64,000 nucleotides of DNA, from positions 62,001-126,000 of the forward strand of contig NZ_JARWAM010000004.1 in assembly GCF_031451695.1 (NCBI RefSeq), read 5' to 3'. The stretch comes from Franzmannia qiaohouensis (GTDB lineage Bacteria; Pseudomonadota; Gammaproteobacteria; Pseudomonadales; Halomonadaceae). Below the pieces are notes generated by a model, which was given only the letters and a program-made list of their open reading frames with translations, was not told where the DNA came from and searched no databases. This document shows positions 63,461 to 64,000 of this stretch, piece by piece. Numbering within the stretch: the stretch's first letter is position 1; each line of letters begins with the position of its first letter. The translations under genes and the position numbers were made by a program.

Positions 63461-63832
63461 ATGCTCAACCGGCTTCGCCATCGCCTCGGTTACCTGATCC
63501 TGCTTATTCTCATCGTGCCCGGTCTGGTCATGACCAGTGTGGGGGAAGCGCATGCCCACGGAGCGGTAAGCCCGGCTGGCCTGGAGACCGTTCATCAGGA
63601 AGCTCAGCACGGCGGGCATGGCCATGCGCATAAGCATGACCATGAGCAGGATGACAGCCGTCAATTGCACCACGAGAGTAGCCATTTTCACGACAAAGTG
63701 GACCGACTCGTAGCAGGCATGCTCCTCGAGCCAGGGTTTCACGAAGCCCCGCGAATAGGTGAATGGGGTGGCGCTCCGCTACGCCGCGTCTACCGCCTGG
63801 AGCGCCCTCCACGGCCGGTTATCGAAGGATGA
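63461..63832 (+). CDS. His-rich secreted protein, ERPPR family (CzcI-like)
   Basis: 123 residues. Signal peptide LGYLILLILIVPGLVMTSVGEA; His-rich centre (HGGHGHAHKHDHEQDD, HHESSHFHDKVD); ending YRLERPPRPVIEG. This size and composition fits CzcI-type or related periplasmic metal-resistance proteins. The next gene (63884) could be an efflux component. No ribosome site is clear at the ATG. Confidence 0.65.
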   Translation: MLNRLRHRLGYLILLILIVPGLVMTSVGEAHAHGAVSPAGLETVHQEAQHGGHGHAHKHDHEQDDSRQLHHESSHFHDKVDRLVAGMLLEPGFHEAPRIGEWGGAPLRRVYRLERPPRPVIEG

Positions 63833-63883
63833 CCGGGGCCGTCCACCGGACGGCCGATTCAATGACAGACTCGTGGAGGTTTC

Positions 63884-64000
63884 ATGTTTCCATCCCGAAT
63901 AGGGGGTGCGTTCGGCCTGCCTGCTATGGCGCGACGCCACACCCTGGCCCTGCTCACGCTGCTGGTGCTGCTCCTGGGAGCCAGCGGTGATGCCCTTGCC
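63884..64000 (+). CDS. Secreted protein, 3' end outside window
   Basis: 39 residues visible, MFPSRIGGAFGLPAMARRHT then a hydrophobic segment ending SGDALA, a signal peptide; GGAGG is 4 nt upstream. By position after the CzcI-like gene it could be an outer-membrane efflux protein (CzcC type), but the domain is not in view. Confidence 0.6.
   Translation, partial: MFPSRIGGAFGLPAMARRHTLALLTLLVLLLGASGDALA

Noticed and set aside
1..64000. CRISPR arrays, rRNA and tRNA genes
   Set aside because: I read both strands for spaced repeats and for the T-loop GGTTCRA pattern and found none that fold; only the SRP RNA is convincing.

Overview
The window reads as chromosomal DNA of a GC-rich gammaproteobacterium. 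A halophilic, Halomonas-like organism is my inference from the gene set (ffs-dnaX-ybaB-recR, rnd-ycgL-ycgN, pldA, OprM/AcrB-type efflux, Trk potassium uptake with a KdpDE-like pair) and from acidic, high-GC coding. No tRNA, rRNA or CRISPR array was seen.

Layout. 1-7.8 kb: the 3' part of an oligopeptidase B gene, a secreted glycine-repeat protein, then a tight minus-strand run dnaX-ybaB-recR-rnd-ycgL-ycgN. 7.96-17.1 kb: an AT-richer genomic island inserted at the 3' end of the SRP RNA gene (ffs). It is bounded by a 21-bp direct repeat with one mismatch and carries a tyrosine integrase beside ffs, a serine recombinase, a P-loop/HTH helicase-like protein, a frameshifted HTH gene, an ankyrin/membrane protein and several unknown genes. 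Removing it would restore the arrangement ffs-dnaX.

17.4-36.6 kb: an ATP-grasp protein paired with a large protein that has a papain-like Cys-His-Asn arrangement, an AbrB-family permease, tlyA, a giant MscK-like channel, pldA, a yqjD/yqjE/yqjK-like trio, a YhiN-like flavoprotein, an RND efflux pair, a STAS protein, a DUF3617 protein, and an ECF sigma factor with a small zinc-finger partner.

37.2-40.9 kb: the most unusual locus. A 790-residue protein with a tubulin-tyrosine-ligase-like ATP-grasp domain, a PqqD-like domain and an unassigned C-terminal region lies between two genes whose products share a nearly identical N-terminal segment followed by a Glu/Ala/Gly tail; one of them continues into a cytochrome c domain. 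TTL-family enzymes ligate amino acids to Glu-rich protein tails, so this looks like an undescribed peptide- or protein-modifying system with its own substrates.

41-51 kb: a TetR-regulated carboxymuconolactone decarboxylase-like gene, a periplasmic rhodanese, trkA-kdpE-kdpD(short)-trkH with trkH interrupted by a one-base frameshift, an L,D-transpeptidase and lgt. 51-64 kb: a metal (mainly copper) tolerance region with cardiolipin synthase, ferric-reductase-like protein, lipoprotein, multicopper oxidase, small His/Cys-rich secreted proteins, a Met-rich periplasmic protein, CopA, a His-tailed MFS transporter, an RcnR/CsoR-type repressor, and the start of a further secreted-protein gene at the right edge. 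Putative FNR, MerR-type and RcnR-type operator sites are visible in this last part.
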